From contig CM055265.1 of assembly GCA_029237695.1 (NCBI GenBank), forward strand, positions 70,343,903-70,407,902: a DNA stretch of 64,000 nucleotides, written 5' to 3'. The notes below the pieces were generated by a model that saw only the letters and a list, made by a program, of their open reading frames with translations, ran no database searches and had not been told where the DNA came from. The position numbers and the translations under genes are program-made. This DNA is from Conchocele bisecta. Lineage: Eukaryota > Mollusca > Bivalvia > Lucinida > Thyasiridae. Shown one piece after another: positions 33,701-48,700 of the stretch. Positions within the stretch are counted from its first letter, which is position 1. Every line of letters begins with the position of its first letter.

Positions 33701-36700
33701 TAGGTATATATTATAGGTATATGTTGTGGCTGTATCTTGTAGGTATATATTATAGGTATATGTTGTGGCTGTATATTGTAGGTATGTATTGTAGGTATAT
33801 GTTGTGGCTGTATATTGTAGGTATATATTGTAGGTATATGTTGTGGCTGTATATTGTAGGTATATATTATAGGTATATGTTGTGGCTGTATCTTGTAGGT
33901 ATATATTATAGGTATATGTTGTGGCTGTATATTGTAGGTATGTATTGTAGGTATATGTTGTGGCTGTATATTGGTATATATTGTAGGTATATGTTGTGGC
34001 TGTATATTGTAGGTATATATTATAGGTATATGTTGTGGCTGTATCCTGTAGGTATATAGTATAGGTATATGTTGTGGCTGTATATTGTAGGTATGTATTG
34101 TAGGTATATGCTGCGGCTGTATATTGTAGGTATGTATTGTAGGTATATGTTGTGGCTGTATATTGTAGGTATATATTATAGGTATATGTTGTGGCTGTAT
34201 ATTGTAGGTATGTATTGTAGGTATATGTTGTGGCTGTATATTGTAGGTATGTATTGTAGGTATATGTTGTGGCTGTATATTGTAGGTATATATTGTAGGT
34301 ATATGTTGTGGCTGTATATTGTAGGTATGTATTTGTAGGTATATGTTTGTGGCTGTATATTGTAGGTATATATTGTAGGTATATGTTGTGGCTGTATATT
34401 GTAGGTATATATTATAGGTATATGTTGTGGCTGTATCCTGTAGGTATATAGTATAGGTATATGTTGTGGCTGTATTTTGTAGGTATGTATTGTAGGTATA
34501 TGCTGCGGCTGTATATTGTAGGTATGTATTGTAGGTATATGTTGTGGCTGTATATTGTAGGTATGTATTGTAGGTATATGTTGTGGCTGTATATTGTAGG
34601 TATGTATTGTAGGTATATGTTGTGGCTGTATATTGTAGGTATATATTGTAGGTATATGTTGTGGCTGTATATTGTAGGTATGTATTGTAGGTATATGTTG
34701 TGGCTGTATATTGTAGGTATATATTGTAGGTATATGTTGTGACTGTATATTGTAGGTATATATTGTAGGTATATGTTGTGGCTGTATATTGTAGATATGT
34801 AGGTATATGTTGTGGCTGTATATTGTAGGTATGTATTGTAGGTATATGTTGTGGCTGTATAGTGTAGGTATATATTGTAGGTATATGTTGTGACTGTATA
34901 TTGTAGGTATATATTGTAGGTATATGTTGTGACTGTATATTGTAGGTATATATTGTAGGTATATGTTGTGGCTGTATATTGTAGGTATATATGGTGTATA
35001 TTGTGGTTATGGATTTGTGCTGTATATTGTAGGTATATATATGGTATATGTTGTGGCTGTATCTTGTAGGTATATACTATATAGGTATATATTGTTGTGG
35101 TGTATATTGTAGGTATATATTGTAGGTATATGTTGTGGCTGTATATGTAGGTATATAGTAGGTATAGTTGTGGCTGTATATTTGTAGGTATATTATAGGT
35201 ATATGCTTGGCAGTATATTGTAGGTATATGGCAGTATATAGTATATATTATGTAGTGGCTGTAATAGTAGTATGTATTGTAGGTATATGTGCGGCTGTAT
35301 ATTGTAGGTATGTATTGTAGGTATATGTTGTGGCTGTAATATATTGTATGTATTGTATATATAGGTATATTGTGGCTGTATATTGTAGGTATATATTGTA
35401 GTATATGTTGTGGCTGTATATTGTAGGATATGGTATTGTACGGTATATGTGTGGCTGTATATGTAGTAGGTATATATGTAGTATATATTGTTGGCTGTAT
35501 AATTGTAGGTAATGTATTGAGGTATATTTGTTTTGGCAAGTAATATTGTAGGTTATAATATTGTAGGAATAAAATTGTGGTTGACAAAGTATATAGTAGT
35601 ATAATAATTTGTAAGGTAATGTTGTGGCCTGGTATATTGTTTGATTAATGGAATGGTATAATTGTTGGTGCCTTGTTATATTGGTAGGTATTTTGTAATT
35701 GTAGGTATATGTTGGCGGGCTGTAAGTTGTAGGAAAATTATTGTAGGTTATATGTTGTTGGCCTGAATATTGTAGGTATATATTATAGGTTATATTTTTG
35801 GTTGTTATATGTTAAGTGAATAGGTATATGGGGGTAGGTATTTATTGGTAGGGTATATGTTGTGACTGGGAATATAGTAAATATATTGTAAGTATTTGGT
35901 TGTTTTGTCTGTATTTTGTAGGTATATATGTAGGTATTTTGTGACTGTATATTGTAGGTATATATCGTAGGTATATGTTGTGGCTGTATATTGTATGGTA
36001 TATATTGTAGGTATATGTGTTTTGGCTGTATATTGTAGGTATGGTATTTTAGGTTTTATGTATATTTTGTTTGGCTGAATATATTGTAGGTATATATGCC
36101 TAGGTGGGAATATGGTTGTGACTCGTATACGTAGGTATATGTTGTGACTGTATATTGTAGGTATATATTGCAGGTATATGCTGTGGCTGTATATTGTAGG
36201 TATATCTTGTAGGTATATGTTGTGACTGTATATTGTAGGTATATGTTGTGGCTGTATATTGTAGGTATGTATTGTAGATATATGTTGTGGCTGTATCTTG
36301 TAGGTATGTATTGTAGGTATATGTTGTGGCTGTATATTGTAGGTGTATTCACGTGTGGCCCGTGCCCCGTTGCTGCCGTGAAGAGAGGCCTGTGTAACCA
36401 GCAGTTTGACAGTGGCTTCGTGTTCGCCGAGGTTAACGGGGATGAAATAGAATGGGAGATACTTCCTGATAAAACACTAAAGCGTTTGCATCTTAATTAT
36501 AGACGGTAATACCTTGAACCTTTCAACATTATAGATAATAACAACACCTGCCAACGATGTAATCAATACTCATGGTTACACCTTAACCTTTTGTACACTT
36601 CGAACTATAGTAAACATGTGCAAACACTGTAGAGCCAGATGAGCCGGCTCTTAACGAGCCGTCTTATCAGGGTCAGCAGCATTTGCCAGTTGTCTTCAAT

Positions 36701-39700
36701 TCTAAAATATGGAATAGTTCAGAAGTTAACATGGAAAATCCAAGGTTTGGAATTTAGGGGTGAAATAGTCTGTTAACATTTAACGGAACTGGGTCTCCGG
36801 TATAAAACAAAACACGACGTAACAACTTATACTTAAGGCCAAAACATCTTTACGGTCATTATAGGAATTAATGGCCTTTTTGTGGAATTGATCGTGGTAT
36901 AAACTTGGAAAGGTCGCGGGAATACTGGACGAAGGGTAAAAAATTACAATTACAAAAAAAAAAACATTTGTTTTCGAAAATTGTATTTTTTGTTAAAGCC
37001 TTGTCCAGTATTCCCGCGGATTTTCCAAGTTTATATTCCCGATAAATTCCACAAAAAGGCCATTCATTCCTTATAATTCCAGCATTTGAAATAAATTCAT
37101 CAAGAAAATGTGTTTATTTTCCGTTTTCTTAAGAATTATTTTAACTGCGCCTCACGGTTACGGAAAGCAATTCGGCGTGGGAGTTTACTGGGATATAAAT
37201 TTTGGACAGAGACTTGCTACGGGCCAATCGAATGTTAGGGAATTGTGTAAATATTTGTGTGCTGGAATTATTGTCAAATAACTTCGAGTCCAGTAGATGT
37301 TAACTTGCGCGTTTCTCCATTCTGCTATAACTTATTTCCTGTATGAGTGACAGGCCTCAAATTCCATGTGCATTGTTTCTCATAATTGATATGTTCACAC
37401 TCAACTCCACTCATGCTCACCAATGCCCAAGGCCAATGTTAAATAACTTAGACATGTTCGTCTAGTATATGCCAGCACGTGTCTCCATTCTGCTAGAACC
37501 TCTTTATTGTATGAGCGATTGGCTTCGAACTTCATGTGCATGTTTCTTATCATTCATATGTTTATTCACACACCACCCATGCTCCCCTAAGGTCAAGGTA
37601 CAATAACTTGCATCCGTCCAGTAGATCTGTGCGCGTTTCTCCATTGTATTATAACTTCTTCACTATGCGATTGGCCTGAATCTCCATATGTATGTTCATG
37701 ATCTAACCACCACTGACAGCGATGGGAAGAATGCCGTTTTCGTCTTAATTACATACATGTGTATATGTGGCTGTCACTGAAGAAATGATATTTCTGGGTT
37801 TTGCGACCAGTGTAGATCCGGATCTGCCTATGCATACACAGAGTCTGATCAAACTATATTTACTCTTCGCCATTCTACCAATGAAACACCCGCCATGCTT
37901 CTAACAAGCAATATAAATCGTAGTCGGACCACAGGATATTGGATCAGGAGGTACACTGGTCAAAACTCACATAAGCCCCAGTTGGCCAGTTACAGCCACG
38001 TATGGTCACCGACAGGTAAAGTGGACTTTCGGACAGCCGTGATCATAGTAGGTACCGATCAGCATGTTTGCACACCAATGTGTCAAACTATTCGTCATGG
38101 ACATAAAGTGTATGCCCCTGACTAATACTTTGACCCATTGGTGTTTTTTCATGCCGACTCAGTAGGCACGAACTGTCATATCTAGGAATATATAAGTGTA
38201 TACACATTGTTTTAAAGTCACTATTTTTATGAAATTTTCGACCACATGTGGTCGAAAATTTAATAAAAAGAGTGACTTTAAAACGATGTGTATTAAATGT
38301 GCTTCCCTTCGGAGGTTATTAGAAATTACTATAAGTGTATAATTGTGTCACTATTCCACCAATTATAAACATTACGAGTGCCCGCTATACAGATATAACC
38401 AATTAGTAATATTTAATTTACTGATAGTGACTCGCGGTGGTATCAGGCTATTGTCATATGCAAATGAGGCATGATATTTTTTAATTATTTATACTAATTA
38501 AATGCGTCACCTGAACAAAATAATATTTTCGACAGATTATAAAGTATGATCATTGCACATCAACAATTAAATACAGAGAACAAATAGTAATGTCCATAAA
38601 CATTTTAAGGAAACACGGTTATCGCCCCTGGTATCAGTGTCGAAATTTACGTCTGATATACATGTATAATAAAGCCAATCAATACGTGGGGTGATGGTAA
38701 ATGAATGTTTGTTTTGCCAGAAAATATCTCTGATATAATGAACAAACAGTTTGTGCCTACTGAGTGGGCATGTACCTTTACAACTATGCTTGATAGTGAC
38801 AGAATGGCAATTTCTGTAGGATATGTGACTAGGACGGTCGCACACGTTTCAATGTCCATTTCCTCAGTCGTCAGTCGTTAGTCCATATGATGGATGACAC
38901 ACTAGACATGAACTGATTTTCTAGACATATTATACACACATAACTCCGCTAGATGCGAGAGAAATGTAAAAGTAACATGATGTTGGCGTGTTTTGGCACA
39001 ATTAGCATCTTGTCCCAGGCAATATAATATAATGATATTGACGTGCCCTCGCGGTTACCCCAACTGGGACACTGTCGTGTTTATTTAATCTTGTTTATGG
39101 TGAACTTAGTTCTCCTCCCGGTGTTTTGTTTTACATTTCCACGATGGGCAATATTCGTCACGCACACCTACTCTGTAAACCTAATTGTATGTAGCTAACG
39201 CAGGGCGAAGTTGCCCTGCGTTAGATACAAATAATTCAGGTTTAACCTACTCTTATTGTTATCGACAAAATTAAACTTGTAGCCAAGCGGTTACGGCCCC
39301 TGACTATCTCCGTCAGGTTCGATCTATGATCTCGGCTATGGTATTTCCCGTTCTACCAGCTGGTTCTTAACAGGGTGTACCATGTGTGACTGTGACTGGA
39401 GAAATTGTGTTTATGAGATTAATGACCAGTATAGCTCCTGATCAAATAACACACCTATGTTATGTAGCCTAATAGCAATCTTATATTTATTGATAATGAG
39501 GAAGTGAGAGTGTTTGATTTTAAAAAGCGAATTTAGGTTAGTGTGACGCGTTTTTGGTACAGTTTACACTCGAAATCTTTGAGATTTATGTTTCTATATT
39601 AGCAACTGTAAAATCTATGCCGAAAACCTACCTCAAACCGCGGTTTCGACACGCTGTGACACGTTGTATAGGCGAGTATGAATTTACGACTTCGTGTGGG

Positions 39701-42700
39701 ATTTTCATATGGTGAATGCAAGTTTTGTACCTTTCATAATTACATAATCTTCAGACCCGGGCGCATTTGAATTGTTTTGTACATTGTTTAGAAAGGTGTT
39801 TCATGTATATACAATCACTAATTGACCATACAAGACTCGCTAGAATCACCTGTGGCCATGCTTATAACAAGCAATATAGATCATGGTCAGGCTACATGAG
39901 TTTGCTGTTTGATCAGACTGGTCAGAAATCACATAAGCCCCATTTATCCAGTTTCAACCACATACGTATGTGTGGCGTACATAGCTCACCATACTACATG
40001 TATGACCATTTCATCCCTAGACCTACGTGTCGGCTACTTATTAATCATATCTGACACATCATGGCATTCTAACTTTCCGTGCTCTGAGGTCTCACCGGAA
40101 TTGTATAGCTGAAATAGGCAGGGGCGGATCTGGTGGGGGTTGTTCCGGGGTTGCAACGCCCCCCCCCCCCCACGTTCAACCACGGGGTTTACATAGATCA
40201 CAGTTTACCACTAGTTGGAGTCTGAATTTAAATGCTGAAAACCACAGGACACAGGAAAGTGCATTTCGAAGAGCTCAAAAATATGACCCCCTAGTTGCGA
40301 ACGGTAACTCTTGCAAGTACGGGAGTAGATTGCAAGAGTTACCTTCGCAACTAGACAACCCCCCCCCCCCAACCCCCCCCCCACCCCCACCCCGTTCCAC
40401 AAATGCTGGATCCGCCCCTGATAGGTGACATGAACTCGTCCAAAATGAGGCGTCCTAACAATACTTCGTACTCGGAATATGAAATAGAGTAAAATGGGAG
40501 TACATATGTATCAGTCATATAATTGACTAATTTAAAGATGTGGTCCCACTCTGCCAGATTATATAGGGAGACAGGTAGTTTTGTATATTCTGTAGACATG
40601 ACATTTTCCGGAAAAATAAACATTCATTCACCATTACCCCACGTATTGTTTGGCATTATTATACATTTTATATCCGACATAAATTTCCACACTGATATCA
40701 GGGGCGATAACCGTGCTACCTTAACATGTTAACGGACATTACTATATGTTCGTTGTATTTAGTTTTGATGTGCAATGATCATACTTTATAATCTGTAGAA
40801 AATATTATTTTGTTCAGGTGACGCATTTAATTAGTATAAATAATTAAAAAATATCATGCCTCATTTGCATATGACAATAGCCTGATACCACCGCGAGTCA
40901 CTATCAGTAAATTAAATATTACTAATTGGTTATATATGTATAGGGCACTCGTAGTTGTTAGAACTGCTGGAATAGTGACACAATTATACACTTATTTAAT
41001 TCCTATAAAGAACATTTTGTGCCTTCTGTGTGGGCATGTACCTTTAAAATTGTCAAAAGATTTGGGAGTTTATCATATTCTGTTGTGAAATTTATTGTAA
41101 GTGTGTGACTTTGCAAATAATAGTAGTACATAATGTATTGCGCGGCTCAGGGGGGCCGTTTCACTAAACTTCGTACGACTAAAATGTTCGTAAGTGCAAA
41201 ATTATGATTGTCTGTAAATTTCACATTAACAATGTTTTCTTGTAAATAATTGTTGGATTTACATGTATTGAGCATAGGCTGCATATGCAGCCTATGCTCA
41301 ATAAATGTAAATCCATAAATTGACATTTAGAGACGATCTTAAATTTTCACTTACGAACATTTTAGTCGTAAGAAGTTTAGTGAAACGGCCCCCTGCTATT
41401 CTCTTTATCATATAGCGTTTTCCCACTGATATCGATTTCCAAGAAATGCAATGTTGTTAGTAAATGACGCCGAAAACGTTATCACAAAATTTGGAGCTAC
41501 GCTCCGATTGTTGTTTTTTATGCTCAAAATCATCGCCTTTTGAACTTGGATTTTTTTCTAGATTTGTGTATGCAATTCTATATAGGGTACAGAGTTTGTG
41601 TACAATTCTCCCCTAAAACCTTTCAGTCAATCGGTCGTTTCTATACACACGTCTTCAACACATACTGTACATGTGCACCTTCGGGGTTTTATGCGAAATT
41701 ATGTTTTTTAACAAAAATATAGACTTTTTAACTTAGCCATTTTTTCTACATTTCTGTATGTAATTCTTTACAATTTCTACTTTATACATCTCTGCCTAAA
41801 ATATAATTAGTATACCTGTTTAACACAACGAGCGGACTAAATAATGCTATTTAGTATATACCTACCCATGAAATACATAGTTATACGATGTAAATAAAAG
41901 TCATATGTTCTCATCGATGAAATAAACATCTTCCGGTGAAAATACGACTACTTCCGCTATCTATATTCATAACGCGCACCTGCAGTGCCGGACTGCAAAT
42001 AGGCTGCAAATACACATTCATTACCGTATACAGTCTAAAAAACTGCTAATTTCCACGGAGCGGTATATAATAAATAGAATATTCATATTTTTGCAACGAA
42101 TATGACATATATCTTCATCTCGTGGTGTGAAATGTCCATATTTCACTCGTGTCTAACGGCACTCGTGAAATATGGACATTCCATATCATTCGATGAACAT
42201 ATATATATATCATATTCGTTGCAAAAATATGAATATCCTCTATATATGTTCAATTTCCCATTAAGGTGTCTTGCCTTGGTGACAGCTTCACATTTCTGCA
42301 TCTTCGCTGTCTGGCCTATCTTCGACGGGCGTATTTCGTGAATTACAGCACTCTTGTTATAAATGGACTAATCTGAAAATCATTTTGTTACAATTGGATT
42401 GGTTGGAAAATTAACAAATGACAGTCTATTCCAGTTATTTACAGTTCAAAGGGTCAACACTTATTGTTAAGCTGTTTGAATCGAAAGTACCGTTCCTTAC
42501 AGTGCGGGCCACAAAATCAGCACGAAGAAACCTGATGGGAAACCATTTGAGCGTTTCCGTGGATTGCGTTCAAGTGACGAAGACTACCGAGTCGATATTA
42601 CCAGCGATTACAAGTACCCGGATGGTGAGTAGTGTATCCGTTAAGGAAAGTACTTCGCGCGCACCTGCTTTGCATGCCCGATTCGACGTACATCTTCCAA

Positions 42701-45700
42701 CATATCTCATCAACTAATTGAGCAATTCGTATGACACCGTCCTCGTAGCTGTAGCGGAATGGGAGTTATTTGGAGAAAACTTATGAAAGATTTCTCCAAA
42801 TAACTCCGGAACAGCTGTGAAAATGTATGTGAAAACTGACATACATTTGTACATTTCAGTACAACTTAATCATTGATATCCTACATGTCGTATACCGTTT
42901 TCACTTTTCATTGCAATAGTGATCAGTAAAGTACATAATTAGTGAGTGTATGTATGCCAATCTTGGGCTAAGCTCCCAATAACCATGTATATAATAGGCT
43001 TTCACAATGTAATAACACGGTGTATTAAAATCATAATACACTAGTGTGATACTTATGCAAATGAGGACGCTACATAAACATATTCAATGCATCGTGCTGT
43101 GTTTATGCAATGCATATAATCTTACATTGATGTTGATTTAATTCATGAGATTTATTAAACTCGTTGACTTATGAAATCATTAAACTTGTTTAATAAATAT
43201 CATATTAACACTTTGAACCAGAAATCCCGTTATATCGGTTTATGCAAAAAGTGCAGATCCAGATGAGCCGGCTCGTAACGAGCCGTCTCATCAGGATCTG
43301 CACTTTTTGCAAGTAATTTTCATATTTTTTAGAACAAAAACATCCCCTTTTCATAAATGGACTAATCTGAAAATCATTTTGTGACGATTGGATTGGTCGG
43401 AAAATTAGCATACCACAGTCCATTACAGTTACATGTACTTAGGGTTGAAAGGGTTAACTCACCATTCATGTAAGATCCTCTTATTTGTTTCACAATACCA
43501 CACACGCCATCTTTATACAACGTTATTCATGTACCAAGATAACTAAATTATGGAGAAATTGAATATTGAATCACGTGGCACGCAGTGATTTGATTCGCCA
43601 ATGGAGAATGACATCCAACCACTAGTAATTAAGTTTTCTGGCAAATATTAACACATTATATTTTGCAAACAATTGTTCACTTGGTAAGCACATGTATAAA
43701 TACTTTTCCCGTTGATAGGCGAGCCTATTGGTATATTATTGTTCTTAAAATAGTGTTAGAATCATGTTGCTATAGCGATCATGAACATAGTGTATACTGT
43801 TATATAGTCTTGATTCTTTTTTGCTACATTGCTACATTCTCGTAACCGATGCTTTTTGTCATCTTTAGAGCGCGTAGAAATAAGCTTGGGTTGGTTCTAC
43901 TTTTTTTGACAATTCTTTTGGCCGCCATCTTGGATTTCAGGGGCGATAATCATATTTTACCACACACAACAAAACCAGTGTTATTTTCATTTATTACAAC
44001 CCCTATGCTGGCCACCTTAGATTTAACATTGAAATCGTATATAAAATATTGTATTAATCATATCTACATTTCTAACGCTGATAATTGTTTTCGGCTATGC
44101 CATCTACATACTTCAAATATAAATGCAACTGGGGTTGGTTCTGCTTTTTCTTATAACTGGTATGGCGGACATTTTGTTTTCAAAATGGCTGCTATGTAAA
44201 TATTATTTATTGTGTCTTCACTACGTACTGTCTTTAAAAACGTGTTATTATACAATGTAGTTAGGTTGTCTTGACTGTTTTGTTACATTATTGGAACCAA
44301 TATAGGAATGAATGGCCTTTTTGTGGAATTTATCGGGGTATAAACTTGGAAAAGTCGCGTGAATACTGGACGAAGCGATAAAAAATTACAATTTTTATAA
44401 AAAAAATTTTTTTTTTTTTTTTCGAAAATTGTAATTTTTTTAAGGCCTCGTCCAGTATTCCCGCAACTTTTCCAAGTTTATATCCCCGATAAATTCCACA
44501 AAAAGGCCATTCATTCATTATAATTCCAGCATTTGAAATAATTTCATCAAGAAAATGTGTTTATTTTCCGTTTTCTTAAGAATTATTTTAACTGCACCTC
44601 ACGGTTACGGAAAGTAGTTCGGCGTGGGAGTTTACTGGGATATAAATTTTGGACAGAGACTTGCTACGGGCCAATCAAATGTTAGGGAATTGTGTAAATA
44701 TTTTTGTGCTGGAATTATAGTTAATTGTATCATGAAACGAAACATGAGTTTATTCTACTTTTCAAATTGGCTGCCGTGAAAATCGTATAATTCTGATATA
44801 ATCATGCCAAAATTGTGTTGACTGTTGTTTTCCAGACTAGAATCATATATGAAAGTGAATATTACATATGACTAAAGTCACTCGTTATGACAAACATGTT
44901 ATATTTCAAAATTGCTGCTGTGTGTAAGCAGGAATTATATGTATCTTAATTACAGATACAACTCGTTCAATCAGTTCCATAACCATCTGCACCAGGGACC
45001 CGTTTTACTAAACTTCTTACGACTAAAATGTGCGTAAGTGCAAAATTATGATAGTCTGTAAATTTCACATTAGCAATATTTTCTTGTAAACAATTATTGG
45101 ATTTACATTTATTGAGCATAGGCTGCATATGCAGCCAGCGATTGGCTTAGAACGTAGGTTTAACTATAACCATGATAATAGTTGGGTCATTTCTAAGGAT
45201 TCCGTGACCATATTGTTCTACTTTTTTATTATTGTTGATTTGTCGAATTGAACCATTTTAGGTAAAAAATAGCTCCTATGCAATTTTAAAAAATGCATAG
45301 GAGCTATTTTTGTTGATTTGTCAACTTGAACTATTTTAGGTATTTTTTAGCTATTTTTACCTAAAATGGTTCAAGTTGACAAATCAACAATGAAAATGCA
45401 TAGGAGCTATTTTTTACCTAAAATGGTTCAAGTTGACAAATCAACAATGAAAAGAAAAATGCATATAGGAGTTATTTTTTACCTAAAATGGTTCAAGTTG
45501 ACAAATCAACAAAACTGCATAGGAGCTATTTTTTACCTAAAATGGTTCAAGTTGACAATTCAACAAAACTGCATAGGAGCTATTTTTTACCGAAAATGGT
45601 TCAAGTTGACAACTCAACAATAAAGAAAAGGTAAGACAATATGGTGACTGAATCCTCAGAACTGACCCTACTATAATGACAGCTTGTAGTGATTAGCCTA

Positions 45701-48700
45701 CATATGGCATTGAGTTCAAGTGTTGATAATCCGCAGCGCTCGCTAAAGTGCTCACTTTGCCAATATTGATGAAACTTGAAAAGAAATGTCAACCTCTCTT
45801 CAAGTCTAGCTGATATCGAGATACATGTATGTGCTTCCTGTTGTTTGTACTTTGTTTGACATCTTGATTTTACTTCACGTCATGATTTTATTTCACATTT
45901 ACGTTCTGTAGCATTAAATATAATATAATTAAATCGCAGTGTCAGTGGTTTCTGTGCATTTCCACGTTTTTCTTCACTGCGCATGAGCAACATTTTCCGT
46001 TTTTGTATTGATTCACGCAGAGGTCTTAGAAGAAACGCTACGCCATGAAAAACGGCATTTCAATTGGATAAGAAAACCAGGAAACAAGAACACGGTTACA
46101 ACTCGGTAAAAAACGGGAAACACATTTTCAAACTTTTGCGAATGGAAACAGGGTATACTAGTAATGATTGGCTAATAGGAATATAGAAACGTGCGTTTGT
46201 ACCACGTTTGACCTACTTTTGAACCATGTTCACTTCTGTTCTTCAAGGAACTCAAACACAACCGCTACTGTAAGAATTGGCCATGGCCAATTCCTACAGT
46301 AGCGTTTGTGTTTGAGTTCCTTGAAGAAGAGGAGTGAACATGGTTCAAAAGTAGGACAAACGTGGTACAAACCATCGGTTTTTGTCGCGCCCACTTGACA
46401 CATTGGCGTACGCCTGTACGTCTGTGCGTACGTATGTGAGTCCGGGTTAAAGTTTTCGTTTAAATGTTTTGGTTAGCGTTTTTCGGTATACATGTACTAC
46501 CAAAGCCTCGGCGAGCGCAACATACGGACCGTGGCCATCTAGTTTATACGTGTAGGATTTATTTGATTTGATTTAATGGTATTTAACGGCCTGTCAACAG
46601 CTAAGGTAATTTTAGGCCGGATTAACGGAATCCAATCCCATATGTTACCTGTTGTGATGGGGGAGAGGATCACACAACCAGAACTCACTATTTACATAAA
46701 ACATAGAAACTACATTCAGCCCCGAAATTAGAATAACCTGACCTGATGCCTGCAGGTCCTCAGCACACCAGACTCACTTAGCCCCACTCCCTAAAAGTAA
46801 TAGGAGTAATACTAATATTATTGCTTTTATAATGGGTTTAAACCGGATTCAACTCTCACGTATCAGAAAGCCATAAATGTACCTGAGGGTCAAACCAGTG
46901 GGTGTTTATAGGACAATGATACAAACAACTATAGTCTGTTTCACGAAAGCTGCCCAAATTTTACGGCTATATAGACAATTCAAAAACAATATTTTTTTTC
47001 AATAATATTAAATTAAAGGAAAGTTTAGAATGAGCCTTCTTTTTATTTCGTGAAATTCGGTCAAATATTGGTTTTATTACGTAAAATTGATTTGTCTATG
47101 GGAATTTAACATGGGGGGAAAAGTGGTAAGGAAGTGTGGGAGGAGTCAAACAACGATTTTTTTTGGAAATTCACTCCGAAACCTGACTAGATAGCTTGGA
47201 TATGATCTAACTAAGAAAACAAAAGTTAAATTTTAAAAATCGGTCCAGTATTTCTGAAATTCCAAAAAATTTCCCCATGTTAAATCCCCATAGACATCTT
47301 CACTCCGTGAAGATGTCTATGGGGATTTAACATGGGGAAATCTTTTTTCGCAATAAAATCAATATTTGACCAAATTTCACGAAATAAAAAGAAGGCTCAT
47401 TCTTAAATTTTCCTTTAATTTAATATTATCGAAAATAATATTGTTTTTGAATTGTCTATATAGCCGTAAAATTTGGGCAGCTTTCGTGAAACAGACTATA
47501 ATTATTGCAGTTCACATGTTTCAGGTAGCATAGACGGGCGCAATGCTGTGATGACCGCCCACAAATACGCCAACAAGAAACTAGACGCATACTCAACACC
47601 CGACGAAAAGGAGGTATTTACAGTTGACCACCACGATTGATTCTTTCCTTATATAGAGAATAGTAGGTTAGTGCCGTGAATGGGAAAACAATAATTGGCA
47701 AGGCTGAGGAAACGGGATGGGCGAGACTCTGCCGAGATATTTTTTCCCATTCACGGCACTAACCTACTATTCTATTTATCCCGTCAACACTTACAAACGG
47801 CTTTAAAATGCAAACAAAAATAACCCCAGCCACCGCACATATTCATACGCAGTGATTAGGTCGTATTGGCAGGATATCAAAAATGTTTCACGGCACTGTG
47901 TTTCACGGCACATACGCACTGTGTTGACGGGATACATAACGGTTGTCTTTAGTATGGATGCTGTGGGACCTTTCTGATGGAACGTCAACTCTACATAAAC
48001 TCCAATAATTAATGCTAGGTCTAAATAATTAGAGCTAGCATTAAATATTTAGAGCTATCTTCAAATGATTTAGAGAACTCTCTAAATCATTTGAAGCTAG
48101 CTCTAAATATTTAATACTAGCTGTAATTGTTTACAGCTCGTAATAATTATTTGAGTTTATGTAGATTTGGCGTTTCATACTTTCTACACCAGGATATGCA
48201 CCCATCCTGCTCTGGAATATTTGCGGGCACGTACATATATTCATGTAGCTCTGCAAAAACTCAGGTAGCATATCGTTTATACATCGTTTTGACATATTTT
48301 TCGTTTTATGTTAGACACGATGTTTTCGTTAGTTTAATCGTAACACGTTTAAACCAACGACAACATCATTAAAAAACAACGAAAACTATGTCAAAACGAT
48401 GCGTGGAAAGAAACGACAGGCGTTTAGACAGTTGAAAGCCGGATAATTAAACGAACATATTGTTTGAACACATTAACCCGTAGACCGCTACACACAACAA
48501 TTGTCGTCTGCTGTTGCTTTTATATCTGGCCTTATTTCTCAAAGCATGTTTTTGATGATAAAAAATTGAAAATAGAAAATAAACAGCAGACGACAAAAAA
48601 TTAAGATAGCCGTGTAAGGGTTAAGTAAACGAGGTTTGTTTATATGCATATCGTTGTACAAAACGTTGGAAACCTTCAACAAATCTTTGCTGTACGTGCC

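Noticed and set aside
34412..35587. 391-aa and similar long open frames in the minisatellite
   Set aside because: They follow the 26-bp and 39-bp repeat period, occur in several frames and on both strands, and have no independent coding signal.
39286..39345. tRNA-like TAGCCAAGCGGTTACGG sequence
   Set aside because: Only a loose box A and a poor box B; no foldable cloverleaf.
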